DNA from: Scytonematopsis contorta HA4267-MV1
GTDB lineage: Bacteria > Cyanobacteriota > Cyanobacteriia > Cyanobacteriales > Nostocaceae
Direction: 5' to 3'
Assembly (NCBI GenBank): GCA_019359035.1
Contig: JAHHIC010000043.1
Coordinates: 124,001 to 188,000, forward strand
DNA length: 64,000 nucleotides
The translations under genes and the position numbers were made by a program. Below, piece by piece: positions 45,355 to 54,070 of this stretch; position 1 is the first letter of the stretch, and every line of letters begins with the position of its first letter. The notes below the pieces were generated by a model. It was given only the letters and a program-made list of their open reading frames with translations, was not told where the DNA came from and searched no databases.

Positions 45355-45996
45355 TTAATCCACATTAGCTGCATCAAAAACCTGCTGTGCAGTAATGTTA
45401 AGTTCAGGAAAGCTTGGGGAAACTATACGGTCATTGCCTTGAAAACGTTTAACTTGATACTCTTCATCTATTAATTGATAAACTGAGAAAGTGGGTTGTT
45501 TTGGATTCCCTGTGAACTTTTTGGCGCCTAACCCTAGATAGCCAGCAATCCAGTATTCAGGAATTCCCATAGTTTCATATTTTCCCTGCTTCATGTAGCA
45601 GTCATCATCCCAGTTTGTTGATACCACTTCTACAATCAATGGAATTGATGCTCCATACATTACAGTTGATTTTTTTGCCCACAGCGGTTCATTTACAAGA
45701 TTTTTTTCGTTTATGACTACCATATCTGGCTCATAGCCAGATTCACTTTCAGATGGTTTTACCAGTACTTTTCTAGGAATAAAATATGGGAGGTCTAATT
45801 TGTCAAACGCGATTGTCACCTTGCGGGCTAAAAATCCTGTAACTTTTTCATGTCCCCCTAACGGTTGCGCCATCTCAACAATCACCCCATCGTGTAATTC
45901 ATAGCGTCCACTTTCTGGACGCCAAGCGGCAAATTCTTCAAAGGTTACTTGTTTTGTTTGAGCTTGGGTCATAGGTTTGGCGTTCTCGGTTGCCAC
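45355..45996 (-). CDS. Uma2 family (DUF820) putative restriction-endonuclease-fold protein
   Basis: 213 residues. The pattern TFEEFAAW...GRYELHDGVIVEM, then GYEPDMVVI, IPLIVEVVS and the late IPEYWIAG is that of the Uma2 family, whose members have a PD-(D/E)XK nuclease-like fold and are extremely numerous in cyanobacteria. Function is generally unknown; some may be remnants of selfish elements. The Asp in EPDMV and the Glu in IVEV are the likely catalytic residues. The frame opens with GTG at 45996; an ATG at 45972 gives a more family-typical N-terminus. Confidence 0.93.
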   Translation of the reverse strand: MATENAKPMTQAQTKQVTFEEFAAWRPESGRYELHDGVIVEMAQPLGGHEKVTGFLARKVTIAFDKLDLPYFIPRKVLVKPSESESGYEPDMVVINEKNLVNEPLWAKKSTVMYGASIPLIVEVVSTNWDDDCYMKQGKYETMGIPEYWIAGYLGLGAKKFTGNPKQPTFSVYQLIDEEYQVKRFQGNDRIVSPSFPELNITAQQVFDAANVD

Positions 45997-46142
45997 TGTA
46001 ATCTCAAAGAATAATATAAATATACCAATATTTATGGTGGAGTTTCAATAGTCGGGAGCAACAAACAGCAAGAAACGGGTGGTTTAAAGCACTTTATATC
46101 GCTAAAGTTAGAAGGTGCATACTGAGAAAGACCCCAACCAGC

Positions 46143-47063
46143 ATGAACCTGACCAAAGAAGCAAGTACCTGTGACAGCGAGGATTATGAACGCATCGCTA
46201 CTGCGATCGCCTTTATGAAAAAAAATTATTTGAGTCAACCCGACCTGGCTACAATCGCGACTCAAGTACATTTGAGCGAATATCACTTTCAGCGACTGTT
46301 CACCAAGTGGGCTGGAATTAGCCCCAAGCGTTTCTTACAATATTTGACAATTGAGTATGCTAAGTCAAAAATAGCTGAGACCAAAAACCTTTTAAATTTA
46401 TCTGTGGATGTTGGTCTTTCGAGTGCGGGACGGTTGCATGATTTATTCGTGAACCTAAAAGCCATATCACCAGGAGAATATAAAAACTCTGGAACTGGTT
46501 TACAAATTCGCTACGGTATCCACGAAACACCTTTTGGTAAATGCCTTATTGCTACAACGTTTCGCGGTATTTGCAACTTACATTTTTTAGATGGGATTCC
46601 GCAACAAAACCCAGAGCAAAACCCAGAGCAAAACCCAGAAAGAATTCTGCGTTTGGAATGGACGCAAGCCAAAATAGTTCCCGACCAACAAGCGACTCAA
46701 GAAATTAGCAAATCAATTTTTAATCAAAATATACTCAGTAGCGATAAACCGCTAGCTCTCTTAGTTAAAGGTACTAATTTTCAAATACAAGTTTGGCGTG
46801 CTTTGTTGCAAGTGCCTTTTGGCACTATGACAACTTACCAAAATCTTGCCGAATCAATTGGTCGTCCAACATCTGCGAGAGCGGTGGGAAATGCAGTCGG
46901 TAAAAATCCTATCGCTTACCTGATACCATGTCATCGAGTGATTAGGGAATCGGGTGAATTAGGAGGTTACCATTGGGGAATTGAGCGTAAAACAGCTATC
47001 CTTGGTTGGGAAGCAAGTCGCAAAAATTATACAGAGAGGGTGGAATGCGAGTCTCCGATATAG
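46143..47063 (+). CDS. AraC-type HTH fused to methylated-DNA-protein-cysteine methyltransferase (Ada-like)
   Basis: 306 residues. An AraC-type helix-turn-helix (about 20-110; DLATIATQVHLSEYHFQRLF) is joined to an O6-alkylguanine-DNA alkyltransferase domain with the active-site IPCHRVI and GGYHWGIERK. The enzyme takes alkyl groups from O6-alkylguanine or O4-alkylthymine onto its own cysteine. The N-terminal zinc-binding phosphotriester domain of enterobacterial Ada is missing. Three copies of a 12-base unit (AACCCAGAGCAA, about 46605-46640) encode an Asn-Pro-Glu-Gln repeat in the linker. A HIP1 octamer lies at 46203. The EamA gene overlaps its end by 19 bases. Confidence 0.93.
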   Translation: MNLTKEASTCDSEDYERIATAIAFMKKNYLSQPDLATIATQVHLSEYHFQRLFTKWAGISPKRFLQYLTIEYAKSKIAETKNLLNLSVDVGLSSAGRLHDLFVNLKAISPGEYKNSGTGLQIRYGIHETPFGKCLIATTFRGICNLHFLDGIPQQNPEQNPEQNPERILRLEWTQAKIVPDQQATQEISKSIFNQNILSSDKPLALLVKGTNFQIQVWRALLQVPFGTMTTYQNLAESIGRPTSARAVGNAVGKNPIAYLIPCHRVIRESGELGGYHWGIERKTAILGWEASRKNYTERVECESPI

Positions 47064-47920
47064 CCGAATTTATACTTCTAGCTGCTCTGTGGGGTGGCTC
47101 TTTTTTGTTTATGCGAATTGCTTCCCCCGTACTTGGTCCAGTCTGGCTTATCGAATTACGGGTATTGTTAGCAGGCTTAGTTTTACTTCCACTTTTGATA
47201 AAGATGAATCTCCTGGGAGAAGTCCGTCGGAAACTATTACCATTATTTGTACTCGGTTGTATTAATTCAGCAATACCATTTTGTTTATTTGCTTTTGCTG
47301 CATTGTCTTTACCTGCTGGATTCACATCTATTATTAATGCAACAACACCCCTATTTGGTATAATCGTAGCCTCGATTTGGTTAAAAGAGAAACTCACAAT
47401 CACGCGGAGTATTGGATTTGCCCTAGGTTTTGCAGGTGTAATAATTTTAATCGGTTGGAAAACTACCGCAATAACACAATCATTTATCATGGCAGTAGTA
47501 GCTGCATTATTAGCTCCAATATTGTATTCAATAGCAGCAGCCTACGTGAAGCAAAATTTGGCTGATGTACCTCCTGTAGTTATTACAACAACAACCAGCT
47601 TGAGCGCTGCAATATTTCTTTTGCCGGCAATTCCTTTTACCATACCAAAAACGTCACCAACCGCAATTGTGATTTTAGCAGTAATAGCTTTGGCGATATT
47701 TTCTACTGCATTAGCCTATATTTTATTTTTTCGGTTAATTAAAAATATTGGTTCCACCAGGTCATTAACAGTAGCATACTTAGTTCCTATTTTTGCAATT
47801 TTATGGGGAGCTATTTTCTTAAAAGAAAGCGTCACAATATCAATGATTGTCGGTTGTATCTTTATTTTTATAGGAACAGCAATCGCCAACAATTTACTAA
47901 CAAGTTTAGTAAAATCATAA
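47045..47920 (+). CDS. EamA/DMT superfamily permease
   Basis: About 292 residues with ten predicted membrane helices in two EamA repeats (first helix AEFILLAALWGGSFLFMR; the second repeat starts near IMAVVAALLAPILYSIAAAY). DMT permeases export or import metabolites such as amino acids or nucleotides; the substrate cannot be told. I start at the ATG at 47045, because GAGAGGG lies just before it; the frame is open to 47006. It overlaps the alkyltransferase gene by 19 bases, so the two are probably cotranscribed. Confidence 0.9.
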   Translation: MRVSDIAEFILLAALWGGSFLFMRIASPVLGPVWLIELRVLLAGLVLLPLLIKMNLLGEVRRKLLPLFVLGCINSAIPFCLFAFAALSLPAGFTSIINATTPLFGIIVASIWLKEKLTITRSIGFALGFAGVIILIGWKTTAITQSFIMAVVAALLAPILYSIAAAYVKQNLADVPPVVITTTTSLSAAIFLLPAIPFTIPKTSPTAIVILAVIALAIFSTALAYILFFRLIKNIGSTRSLTVAYLVPIFAILWGAIFLKESVTISMIVGCIFIFIGTAIANNLLTSLVKS

Positions 47921-47960
47921 AAACTTTATTGTTTTGTGATTGTTTTGTATTGTTTTGTAT

Positions 47961-47986
47961 TGTGGGGTGGGCATCCCGAACCGCCC
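47961..47986. repeat. Repeat C (diverged copy)
   Basis: TGTGGGGTGGGCATCCC followed by GAACCGCCCA, related to the coding copy at 16177-16204. It lies between the convergent EamA and sulfurtransferase genes, preceded by three copies of TTGTTTTGTAT-like units. Confidence 0.6.
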
Positions 47987-48018
47987 AAATATATTTAATG
48001 CTCAAAAGTTTAGAACCT

Positions 48019-48852
48019 TTATACCTCAATCATCGAATTAGGCAAACGACTCCATTCATTCCAAGAGCCATCATAATTCCGCACCTTCGGATAACCCAGT
48101 AAATATTTCAAGACAAACCAGACATAAGCCGAACGTCCACCAATAGCGCAATAGGGAAAAACTTCCTTATCATGTGTAACACCCTTGCTATGATAAAGAG
48201 CCTGCAACTCCTCAAATGACTTAAAAGTCCCATCCTCATTCAGAGTCTGGATATGTTCAATATGCACAGCACCAGGAATATGTCCCCCACGTTCTTTCCC
48301 GGACGGAGGTTCCATCATAAATACCTCGCCATTATATTCTTGAACTGTGCGGACATCTAATAATACGCAATCGTTTCGACCCAAGGATGCTTGAACTTCC
48401 TCATGGAAAACTCGCAGACTAGTATCAACATCTTTTGCATGATATGGAACTGAATCAAAGCTTGATAATTCCGATGTAAGAGGACGACCTTCCGCTACCC
48501 ATTTCTGGTGTCCACCATTAAGAACATGCACATTGTCATGTCCAAAAACTTTCAAAAACCAAAATACCAAAGCACCAGTTCCAGGATAACTACCATAAGC
48601 TACAACAGTCGTATCATTCGATATACCTGAACGCGAAAGTAATTTTTCTATAGCAATTGAATCTAAATTCATGCTGAGGTCTGGTTTAAGTAGGTCAGTA
48701 AGTATATTCCAGAAGACAGCACCAGGAATGTGAGCATCTTTGTAGAGGTCTGGACTCATATCTAACTCAATAACGCGAACATTGCTATCAGCGAGATGTT
48801 CCATCAGCCATTGCGTATCAACAAGGACTTCAGGATGAGCATACTGGAACAT
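48019..48852 (-). CDS. Sulfurtransferase with two rhodanese domains
   Basis: 277 residues in two rhodanese-like halves. The first (about 1-135) lacks a catalytic Cys. The second ends in the active loop YCAIGGRSA, whose Cys takes the sulfur, and a typical NYDGSWNEW. Such enzymes move sulfur from thiosulfate or 3-mercaptopyruvate to cyanide or thiols. The loop does not settle which donor is used. AGGAGA lies about 8 bases before the ATG. No operon partner: the next minus-strand gene upstream starts at about 49394. Confidence 0.92.
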   Translation of the reverse strand: MFQYAHPEVLVDTQWLMEHLADSNVRVIELDMSPDLYKDAHIPGAVFWNILTDLLKPDLSMNLDSIAIEKLLSRSGISNDTTVVAYGSYPGTGALVFWFLKVFGHDNVHVLNGGHQKWVAEGRPLTSELSSFDSVPYHAKDVDTSLRVFHEEVQASLGRNDCVLLDVRTVQEYNGEVFMMEPPSGKERGGHIPGAVHIEHIQTLNEDGTFKSFEELQALYHSKGVTHDKEVFPYCAIGGRSAYVWFVLKYLLGYPKVRNYDGSWNEWSRLPNSMIEV

Positions 48853-48962
48853 AATTTTTCTCCTGTTATTTTTACTAGAGCTAAAATTTTGCGTAGATGA
48901 TTTTTAGCGTTAAATTAATGAAATGTTGAACTTTTAGTGTTGGATTTGGGTTAAATCAAAAA

Positions 48963-49394
48963 TCAAATTTCCTCATTATCGGCATTTGGCTTAGGGTACA
49001 CTAATTGCCACGTCCGATGAACGAGGGTTGCGGAAGTATTAAACAAAGTAAATCCGATGAGTGGATGCAGCACTCCCAAAGGTAAAGGAGACTTTAAGTG
49101 AATCGTCAGAAATTGCAGCCCAAGAAATATCGGCATACTGACTGTGAGACTCCGTACTCTCCGGGGAAAAGAACTGAAGAATACTAACACCAAAAGTATT
49201 AGTGACAACCCACCATAGCCACGTACTAGCCAAACATGGATTTTCCACCAATCGGGGTTGTAAAAATACGCGAGTCCAACAGTTAATACCTGGATAACCA
49301 AACAGAGATTAAAAAGCACAGCGATTGTAAGGAAAGCAATTTGAACCCAGTGAGTAGGTTGTCGCACGTTATCAAGGCTAAAACTGATGCTCAT
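48963..49394 (-). CDS. Small integral membrane protein, DUF6220-like
   Basis: About 143 residues from the Met at 49394; the frame stays open to 49463. There are about four hydrophobic helices with conserved-looking HWVQIAFL and HVWLVRGYGG segments. I recall this pattern from a family of uncharacterised four-helix proteins (DUF6220), without certainty. Function unknown. It is divergent from the GAF-LuxR gene at 49539, so that regulator may control it. Confidence 0.75.
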   Translation of the reverse strand: MSISFSLDNVRQPTHWVQIAFLTIAVLFNLCLVIQVLTVGLAYFYNPDWWKIHVWLVRGYGGLSLILLVLVFFSSFPRRVRSLTVSMPIFLGLQFLTIHLKSPLPLGVLHPLIGFTLFNTSATLVHRTWQLVYPKPNADNEEI

Positions 49395-49538
49395 GATTTG
49401 GATGATTTTTTCAGAATAAATTCTTTGGTCTTTTGCAATGAAATCTATACTAGAGAAATTCACCCACTATCACTAGTCCTCAAAAGAGTACATTTATTAG
49501 TTATATAAATCACCTTTTAAACCTAAGTAGCGTTAGAT

Positions 49539-50237
49539 ATGAAAACGACAAACAACTTGCAGTGCTTATTTCAGGAAATCGCCCATGCTCGTGATGAGCA
49601 AGAAATACGACAGCACGTAATGGTTAAAGTAGGTGAGTATTTTGCAGCGAAGCGTTGGGGGCTTTTTTTTATGGAAGAACTCCCCCCGGCTAACAGACTT
49701 CGGGGTTTAGCAAAGTTGGCTGTATCAATAGACTACAATCCCGTTTTGCGTTATATAGTAGAAAACCACGCTCCAGTTCACGAAGAAATATTGTTACCTC
49801 CTGGGATGTGGAAAACTATATGTCCCCGCTCCGATCACGGACATGTAATGGCTGGGCCAATTGTCAGCAACGGTCTGCTTGTTGGGGGAGTTGCCTTGAC
49901 CCGGTTTAGTGGTGACCCAGCTTTTGATGCTCGCAATCTCACTGATTTAAGTGCCCTTTCTCTGCATATTTCAACTTGGTTAACGAAAATGCGTTCCCCT
50001 AATTTATTTTTTGGGGAATGGCAACCAGCGCAATTTAATTCTTTAAATATTAATCGCTTAACACCACGAGAAATGGAAATAGCTAATTTAGTTGCACAAG
50101 GATTAACAAATGCAGAAATTGGTGTCAAGCTTTGGATTACTGAAAATTCTGTAAAACAAGCTTTAAAAAGAATGTTTCGTAAGCTGGAAGTTTCATCTCG
50201 CGCTGAGTTGGTCGGAAAGCTTTTTTCACATAATTGA
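49539..50237 (+). CDS. GAF-like sensor domain with LuxR-type HTH
   Basis: 232 residues. The N-terminal about 150 residues are GAF-like (a small-molecule sensing fold), and residues about 165-228 are a LuxR/GerE helix-turn-helix: LTPREMEIANLVAQGLTNAEIG and NSVKQALKRMFRKL. It is a stand-alone transcription regulator without a phospho-receiver domain, so it probably responds to a ligand. It is divergent from the small membrane protein gene. A relic resembling its 5' region lies at 44252-44320. Confidence 0.88.
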   Translation: MKTTNNLQCLFQEIAHARDEQEIRQHVMVKVGEYFAAKRWGLFFMEELPPANRLRGLAKLAVSIDYNPVLRYIVENHAPVHEEILLPPGMWKTICPRSDHGHVMAGPIVSNGLLVGGVALTRFSGDPAFDARNLTDLSALSLHISTWLTKMRSPNLFFGEWQPAQFNSLNINRLTPREMEIANLVAQGLTNAEIGVKLWITENSVKQALKRMFRKLEVSSRAELVGKLFSHN

Positions 50238-50300
50238 TTGTTAAAGGTCAATTTGTCCTTTTCATAATAATAGTCGAATAAACTAGCACTTTATTAATAT

Positions 50301-50393
50301 AGGACTTACGCAAACTCTACGAAATCTTGGCGTTCTTGGCATCTTGTTGCTTATCGATAAATCAAGCCTTTTGGCAATTTTTGCGTAAGTCCT
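50301..50393. mobile_element. MITE-like element with 14-base terminal inverted repeats
   Basis: AGGACTTACGCAAA at 50301-50314 is exactly complementary to TTTGCGTAAGTCCT at 50380-50393. The 93-base element has no coding capacity and AT-rich flanks. It fits a miniature inverted-repeat element of a type common in cyanobacteria. A target duplication is not clear. Confidence 0.7.
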
Positions 50394-50456
50394 GTAATAA
50401 ATCAGTATCAGAGCACAAAATAATTTAATAATTATTAGACATCTCCGAAAAAGAAT

Positions 50457-50484
50457 GTAGAGACGTTACATGTAACGTCTCTAC
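50457..50484. repeat. Palindromic repeat A
   Basis: A 28-base perfect palindrome of the GTAGAGACGTTACA family, between the MITE-like element and the coiled-coil gene. Directly before and after are CTCCGAAAA and a similar inverted CCGGGGATG, so the element may be larger. Confidence 0.9.
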
Positions 50485-50555
50485 ATGGGTTTCACGCGAC
50501 GCATAATTAATTTCCGGGGATGTCTATTGTATATGAGATTTACCAAATCAATCTC

Positions 50556-50906
50556 TTAATTTGGCGGACTGCTTCCACCATTACGGTCTCGTAAATATTC
50601 CCAGATTCGCTGTATTTCGGTTCTGAACTCTTGGCGGTCAATAGCTGCTTGTTGTCTATCTTGTGCTGCTTGCTCTGCCAAGTTGCTGATATTGCGGTTG
50701 GTTTGTTCGCTTAGGTTATTAAAGTTTTCAGTTACGTTATCGACCTTTATAGTTAGGTTATTGACGTTTTCAGTTAGCTGAATGATGTTTGCTACTAATA
50801 CATCAATGGTGTTGCTTTGTCCTACTACTGCTTCTTCGATATTGGTAAAGCGATTTTCTAGACGAGTTAGGCGGTCATTAGTTGATTCTGGCTGGTTTGT
50901 AGTCAT
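50556..50906 (-). CDS. Small coiled-coil protein
   Basis: 116 residues, almost entirely a predicted coiled coil (about 10-100) with Asn-rich heptads (NLTIKVDNVTENFNNLS) and a Gln/Arg-rich second half. Proteins of this form are common and uncharacterised in filamentous cyanobacteria. No signal peptide or membrane segment. Function unknown. It is flanked by repeats on one side and an AT-rich 230-base gap on the other. Confidence 0.7.
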   Translation of the reverse strand: MTTNQPESTNDRLTRLENRFTNIEEAVVGQSNTIDVLVANIIQLTENVNNLTIKVDNVTENFNNLSEQTNRNISNLAEQAAQDRQQAAIDRQEFRTEIQRIWEYLRDRNGGSSPPN

Positions 50907-51135
50907 AAATCTGTATTATATTTTTTCCTTAATTAATATTTGTTAACAATCTTTATCATAAGCTGTAGAAGCTATTGTATAATTTTTATCAACTCGAAAG
51001 TTTATGTTTAACTACATTTTTAACTGTTTTTTCTTAGTTTAAAAGATAAAGAGCAATTCGTCATTAATTTGTCCAATATGTACCAATAAATTTGAGTCTA
51101 GTATCACGTCTTAATACTGCGAAATTTTCTGGTAT

Positions 51136-52801
51136 TTAATCTCTTTTTCCCATCAGTCTCGTAAGACTTGAGACAATAGCGATAAGCTCCGAAGGTTCAA
51201 CAGGTTTGCTGATGTGCATTTGATAACCTGCTAAAAGTGCGCGTTTACGGTCTTCTGCCCTAGCATACGCAGTCAGAGCAACCGCAGGAATCCTTCCACC
51301 AGCACCTGAAGGAAGTGAGCGTACTTTTCGTATTAATTCATACCCGTCTTCATCTGGCATCCCGATATCACTAACAAGCACATCAGGCAGTTCTCGCGAA
51401 ATTAACTCTAGAGCGTTCTGTGCAGACTCAGCAGTAACAACATTAGCAAGAGCATCCTCAAGTACACATCGTATAAGGTCACGAGCATCAGGCTCGTCAT
51501 CCACAACAAGAACCTTTACTCCAGACAGCACCAAAGATTCAGAGTAATCAAACTCATCATTATCAGTAACTTTATTTCTATCACTGTTCCTTTCCGAAGT
51601 TACATTCGACCTAATAGGAGCAATTGGTAACGAAACGGTAAACGTAGCACCCATACCTTCCCCAGCACTTGTTACCCATACAGTACCGCCATGAAGTTCG
51701 GCAAGTCCTCGAACAATCGAAAGTCCCAGCCCTAATCCTCCATATTTTCTTGTGGTTGAGCCATCGGCTTGGCTAAATCGCTCAAACACATGCGGTAGAA
51801 ACTCAGGCTTAATACCTTGCCCCGTATCAATTACGCTCAATTGCACGCGGGAGTCAACACGCTTCAAAACAATTTGCACTTTCCCGTTTTTGGGAGTAAA
51901 TTTAATTGCATTAGAAAGAAGATTCCAAATAATCTGCTGTAAGCGTGTCGAATCACCCGACACGATAAAACTTAGGGGGTCAAAAAGCATTTCTAACTCA
52001 ATACCCTTCGCTATTAGTCGTCCATACAACGGATGAGACCGTATTAACGAATGTACGGTAGCGTTCCTCACTTTCTTTCAATGCCTCTTGGGCTGACATT
52101 TCTGCAAGCTTGCGCTCGGTAACATCTACTGCGACGCCATAAATTATTCTCTCATCAGGAAATGGCCGAGACCTCCAACTAATCCACCTATAGCTACCAT
52201 CTTTACAAAGATAACGGTTCTCAAACGAGATTAACTCAACTCCCGCAACAAGCTCTTGACCAGCCTGCTGAGTTTTTTCATGGTCTTCAGGATGAACAAA
52301 GTGAAGCCAAGGATATGCGGTCAATTCTTCTTTTGTCCAACCGAGTGCTTTCTCCCATGACGGGCTTACCCAAGTTAAAACGCCATCGAAAGTCCCTATA
52401 CTTAGCAAATCCGCTCCTACAGTAAAAAAGCGCTCTTGTTCTTCGAGAAGTCGCTTTTGGGCTGTAACGTCCCGACCCACCATATAAATTAACCTTTCTT
52501 CCACGCCTTCTTCCATAGCAGGCTCTGCTATCCACTCAACGAACTTTTCAGAACCGTCTTTACATCGGTAACGATTATGGTAGCTAGTAGAAATGCCGCG
52601 TTTAAGCGCTTCTAGGGCTTCAGTAGTCGCGGGCACATCATTCAGATGCACCAGCGCAAGATACGGTTGTGCCAACACTTCAGAAGCTGCAAACCCCAGT
52701 ATCTTCTCGAAAGCGGGATTTACTTGCTGTATGAAGCCATGTATATCTACTAAGCAATATAAGTCCGGAGAGAGGTTGAAAAAGCGTTGCTCCAGGTTCA
52801 T
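51136..52801 (-). pseudogene. Hybrid histidine kinase broken by deletion of its HisKA region
   Basis: Minus-strand ORF 52801-51998 encodes two PAS domains with PAC motifs and the start of a third PAS (YRTFVNTVSSVVWTTNSEG), then stops. A second ORF in another frame holds an HATPase domain (STRLQQIIWNLLSNAIKFTP, then DTGQGI and GLGLGLSIV) and a receiver domain (VLVVDDEPDARDL, phospho-Asp in VLVSDIGMPDEDG, Lys in ISKPVEP) up to 51136. The two meet near 52000-52020. Most of PAS 3 and the whole phospho-accepting HisKA helix are missing and the frame is shifted. The ATG proposed for the second ORF lies inside PAS-coding DNA. It is most likely a single kinase gene inactivated by deletion; two expressed half proteins are possible. 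Confidence 0.8.
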
Positions 52802-52945
52802 AGGGGTTGAGTTTTGAGACGCAGGTCGTCACATGGCATAAAGGGCGCGATGTTCGACAATATTAAGTAGTATATCACTACCGTAAAGCAATTGATTTGG
52901 AATGAACTGCCATAAACCAGAGGTTTTCCTGTAAGGTAATGATTT

Positions 52946-52973
52946 GTAGAGACGTTACATGTAACGTCTCTAC
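52946..52973. repeat. Palindromic repeat A
   Basis: A 28-base perfect palindrome of the GTAGAGACGTTACA family, between the 3' end of the ArsR-ClpN gene and the broken kinase gene. Both neighbours are on the minus strand. Confidence 0.9.
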
Positions 52974-52997
52974 ATAGGGTTAATGTTTGTTCTTTAA

Positions 52998-53918
52998 TTA
53001 CACGCTGTTTTGATTTATAACATTTCGCAGTTCTTGTTCCAATGTTTTGCAATTGAATCCCAGTTCTTCCAATATTCTTGCTCCCAATCCTTTTCCTTCA
53101 ATTAAAATCCCCAACAGTAAATGCTCTGTACCAATGTAGGAATGCCCAAACTGCTTAGCTTGTCTAAGTGCAATTTCTAAGGTTTGTTTGGCTCTAGGTG
53201 TAAAAGGAATTTCCTCAGGAGTTCCTCGACCACGCCCAATATGATGCTCAACCGCTTGCTTTACAGGCTCTAACTGAACACCTACTGTCGAGAAAAACTG
53301 AGTGATAAGCCCAGTTTCTTGTGATAGTAATCCCACAAGCATCTGTTCTGTTCCCACATATTGATGTTGTAAGCGCCGAGACTCATCTTTAGCAGTAAGA
53401 ATTGACTGAATTGCTTTCTGGGTAAATCGTTCAAATCCAGGCAGTTCAATTTGAAATCCACTTAAAAAAGATTGGATGGAGCGAAGAAAGTTTTCAAACA
53501 TAAAGCCCTCCTCAGGGGGTTTGTTTTCATTGTTTTGTTTTAGATTTTTTTCTAGGCTTTGTTCTAGGTCTTTTTCTAGAATTTGCTGTGCTTGCTCAGT
53601 ACGAGAAACTTCTGTGTGAGAAACCTGATTACGAACCGAGCAACCGTTGTAAAGAAATGCCAGCAATGCCTCTATCGTCTCCACATTAGCGGAATACCAA
53701 AGAAACTGACGGTCACGTTGTACAGTAACCAACCCCTCCACCCGTAGCTTCTCCAAGTGATGGGACAGTGTTGAATTAGGTATTTGTAGCTGTGCTTGCA
53801 AATCCCCAACAGGCATTCCCCTTGGGTAGGCAGCAAATAATAGCCGCATAATATCCAGCCGTGGTTCGGAACCCAGAGCAGCAAACACATCGGCATAGTG
53901 TGCAGTGTCCTCGTTCAT
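52998..53918 (-). CDS. ArsR-family HTH fused to ClpC-like N-terminal repeats
   Basis: About 306 residues. The N-terminal ArsR winged helix (about 5-95: FAALGSEPRLDIMRLL, then NSTLSHHLEKLRVEGLV) is followed by a Gln/Glu-rich linker (about 115-145) and two Clp-N repeats (about 165-300: QYVGTEQMLVGLL and SYIGTEHLLLGIL), as in ClpC but without ATPase modules. I start at the ATG at 53918; the frame is open to 53981. A tandem repeat just upstream may be its own operator. The fusion suggests a repressor that reads protein stress through a Clp-type substrate domain (inference). A Cys is present (NGCSVRN), but no obvious ArsR metal site. Confidence 0.9.
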   Translation of the reverse strand: MNEDTAHYADVFAALGSEPRLDIMRLLFAAYPRGMPVGDLQAQLQIPNSTLSHHLEKLRVEGLVTVQRDRQFLWYSANVETIEALLAFLYNGCSVRNQVSHTEVSRTEQAQQILEKDLEQSLEKNLKQNNENKPPEEGFMFENFLRSIQSFLSGFQIELPGFERFTQKAIQSILTAKDESRRLQHQYVGTEQMLVGLLSQETGLITQFFSTVGVQLEPVKQAVEHHIGRGRGTPEEIPFTPRAKQTLEIALRQAKQFGHSYIGTEHLLLGILIEGKGLGARILEELGFNCKTLEQELRNVINQNSV

Positions 53919-53970
53919 GCTTTTTCTAGAACTATCGAAATAACATATTTCTAGAATAATCGAAATAAAG
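53919..53970 (-). promoter_or_regulatory. Tandem operator-like repeat before ArsR-ClpN gene
   Basis: On the minus strand TTATTTCGAT-(2-3 bases)-TTCTAGAAA occurs twice with a period of about 25 bases, the second copy ending 5 bases before the ATG. Each copy carries the palindrome TTCTAGAA. The spacing places both on nearly the same DNA face. Probably an autoregulatory ArsR site. Confidence 0.7.
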
Positions 53971-54070
53971 AATAATAGCAAGATTTTGATACTCTCACAA
54001 AAGGCTGAGAGATTTTTTCCTTTAATATCCTTAACTTTTGCTGTGCTATTAAATACAGCCAGTGGTGTAG

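Noticed and set aside
15712-46210. HIP1 octamers as a functional signal
   Set aside because: Only two were noticed, and they are a general cyanobacterial feature; I did not count systematically.
47006-47044. Longer N-terminus of the EamA permease
   Set aside because: It lies within the alkyltransferase coding sequence and precedes the first helix; GAGAGGG marks the ATG at 47045.
52798-53052. Separate 84-residue minus-strand ORF
   Set aside because: It overlaps the 3' end of the ArsR-ClpN gene and contains palindromic repeat A; no protein-like features.
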